A stretch of DNA of 64,000 nt, taken from assembly GCF_017912535.1 (NCBI RefSeq), contig NZ_JAERQK010000006.1, forward strand, positions 1 through 64,000, in the 5' to 3' direction. This stretch comes from Motiliproteus sediminis. Its GTDB lineage: Bacteria > Pseudomonadota > Gammaproteobacteria > Pseudomonadales > Balneatricaceae. Shown here one piece after another: positions 63,831-64,000 of this stretch; the stretch's first letter is position 1; each line of letters starts with the position of its first letter. A program made the translations under genes and the position numbers. The notes below the pieces were generated by a model. That model saw only the letters and a list, made by a program, of their open reading frames with translations. It had not been told where the DNA came from and ran no database searches.

Positions 63831-64000
63831 ATGTGCGCTCAGATCATCATCTTTAATCAAGCCAAGGGATCGCCAGAGGGGTACCACCGCATGTCATGCG
63901 AGCTTGACCGGTTACTGTCCCAGCAACTGCTGATACCCCACTTCATGCCCATCATCGATAGCGGCCAGGGTGCCATTGTGGGCTACGAAGCACTGATTCG
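63831..64000 (+). CDS. EAL domain protein, N-terminal part (partial, probable cyclic-di-GMP phosphodiesterase)
   Basis: From ATG 63831, with AGGGTAG 6 bp upstream, the frame is open to the window edge. After a short N-terminus with two Cys residues it reads LLSQQLLIPHFMPIIDSG and then VGYEALI, the start of an EAL domain (substrate-binding Q/PHFMPI and E-A-L signature). Whether the domain is active, and whether GGDEF or CBS domains follow, lies outside the window. Confidence 0.8.
   Translation, partial: MCAQIIIFNQAKGSPEGYHRMSCELDRLLSQQLLIPHFMPIIDSGQGAIVGYEALI

Overview
The window is a chromosomal core segment of an aerobic, motile gammaproteobacterium. The 16S rRNA 5' end, the cox gene order and the long block from recA to dapD match the order I know from Pseudomonas and related Oceanospirillales/Pseudomonadales. 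Coding is dense with short spacers. I see no insertion sequence, prophage, CRISPR array or tRNA gene.

Layout. (1) 1-361: 5' end of a leftward 16S rRNA gene with leader, antitermination boxes and a near-consensus promoter. (2) 648-5442: a rightward three-gene operon for an NAD(P)-linked 2-oxoacid (probably 2-oxoglutarate) oxidoreductase, closed by a clear terminator. (3) 5461-14104: leftward Yip1 protein, then a complete caa3-type cytochrome c oxidase cluster with heme A synthesis (ctaB, ctaA), assembly factors (ctaG, SURF1, a CxxxC thioredoxin/SCO-like protein) and one small membrane gene on the opposite strand. (4) 14193-20434: pssA, a small secreted protein, recA under a LexA box, pncC, mutS, fdxA. 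(5) 20467-32026: leftward rpoS-nlpD-DUF368-pcm-surE-truD-ftsB, eno, pyrG, tilS, accA. (6) 32014-48533: leftward envelope and translation block dnaE-rnhB-lpxB-lpxA-fabZ-lpxD-skp-bamA-rseP-cdsA-uppS-frr-pyrH-tsf-rpsB. (7) 48830-55026: rightward map, glnD, then dapC-arsC-like-dapD. (8) 55198-64000: signalling genes (HDOD-GAF, PilZ, degenerate receiver-TPR, HDAC-family, thiI, chemotaxis receptor, start of an EAL protein).

Most notable: ispD, ispF and dxr, three genes of the MEP isoprenoid pathway, are all missing from the two places where this conserved gene order normally carries them. The flanking genes abut directly (ftsB/truD overlap by 4 bp; cdsA and rseP are 9 bp apart). Isoprenoid users (uppS, ctaB) remain, so either the MEP genes moved or another isoprenoid route is used. 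Other points: nlpD lacks a usual start codon for its lipoprotein signal but has an ATT behind a good Shine-Dalgarno; the rpoS terminator lies inside the end of fdxA; a 56-codon membrane ORF with a strong ribosome site overlaps the end of dnaE; and the receiver domain in the signalling cluster has lost its phospho-acceptor Asp. All calls rest on reading the sequence and memory of the families; no search was run.
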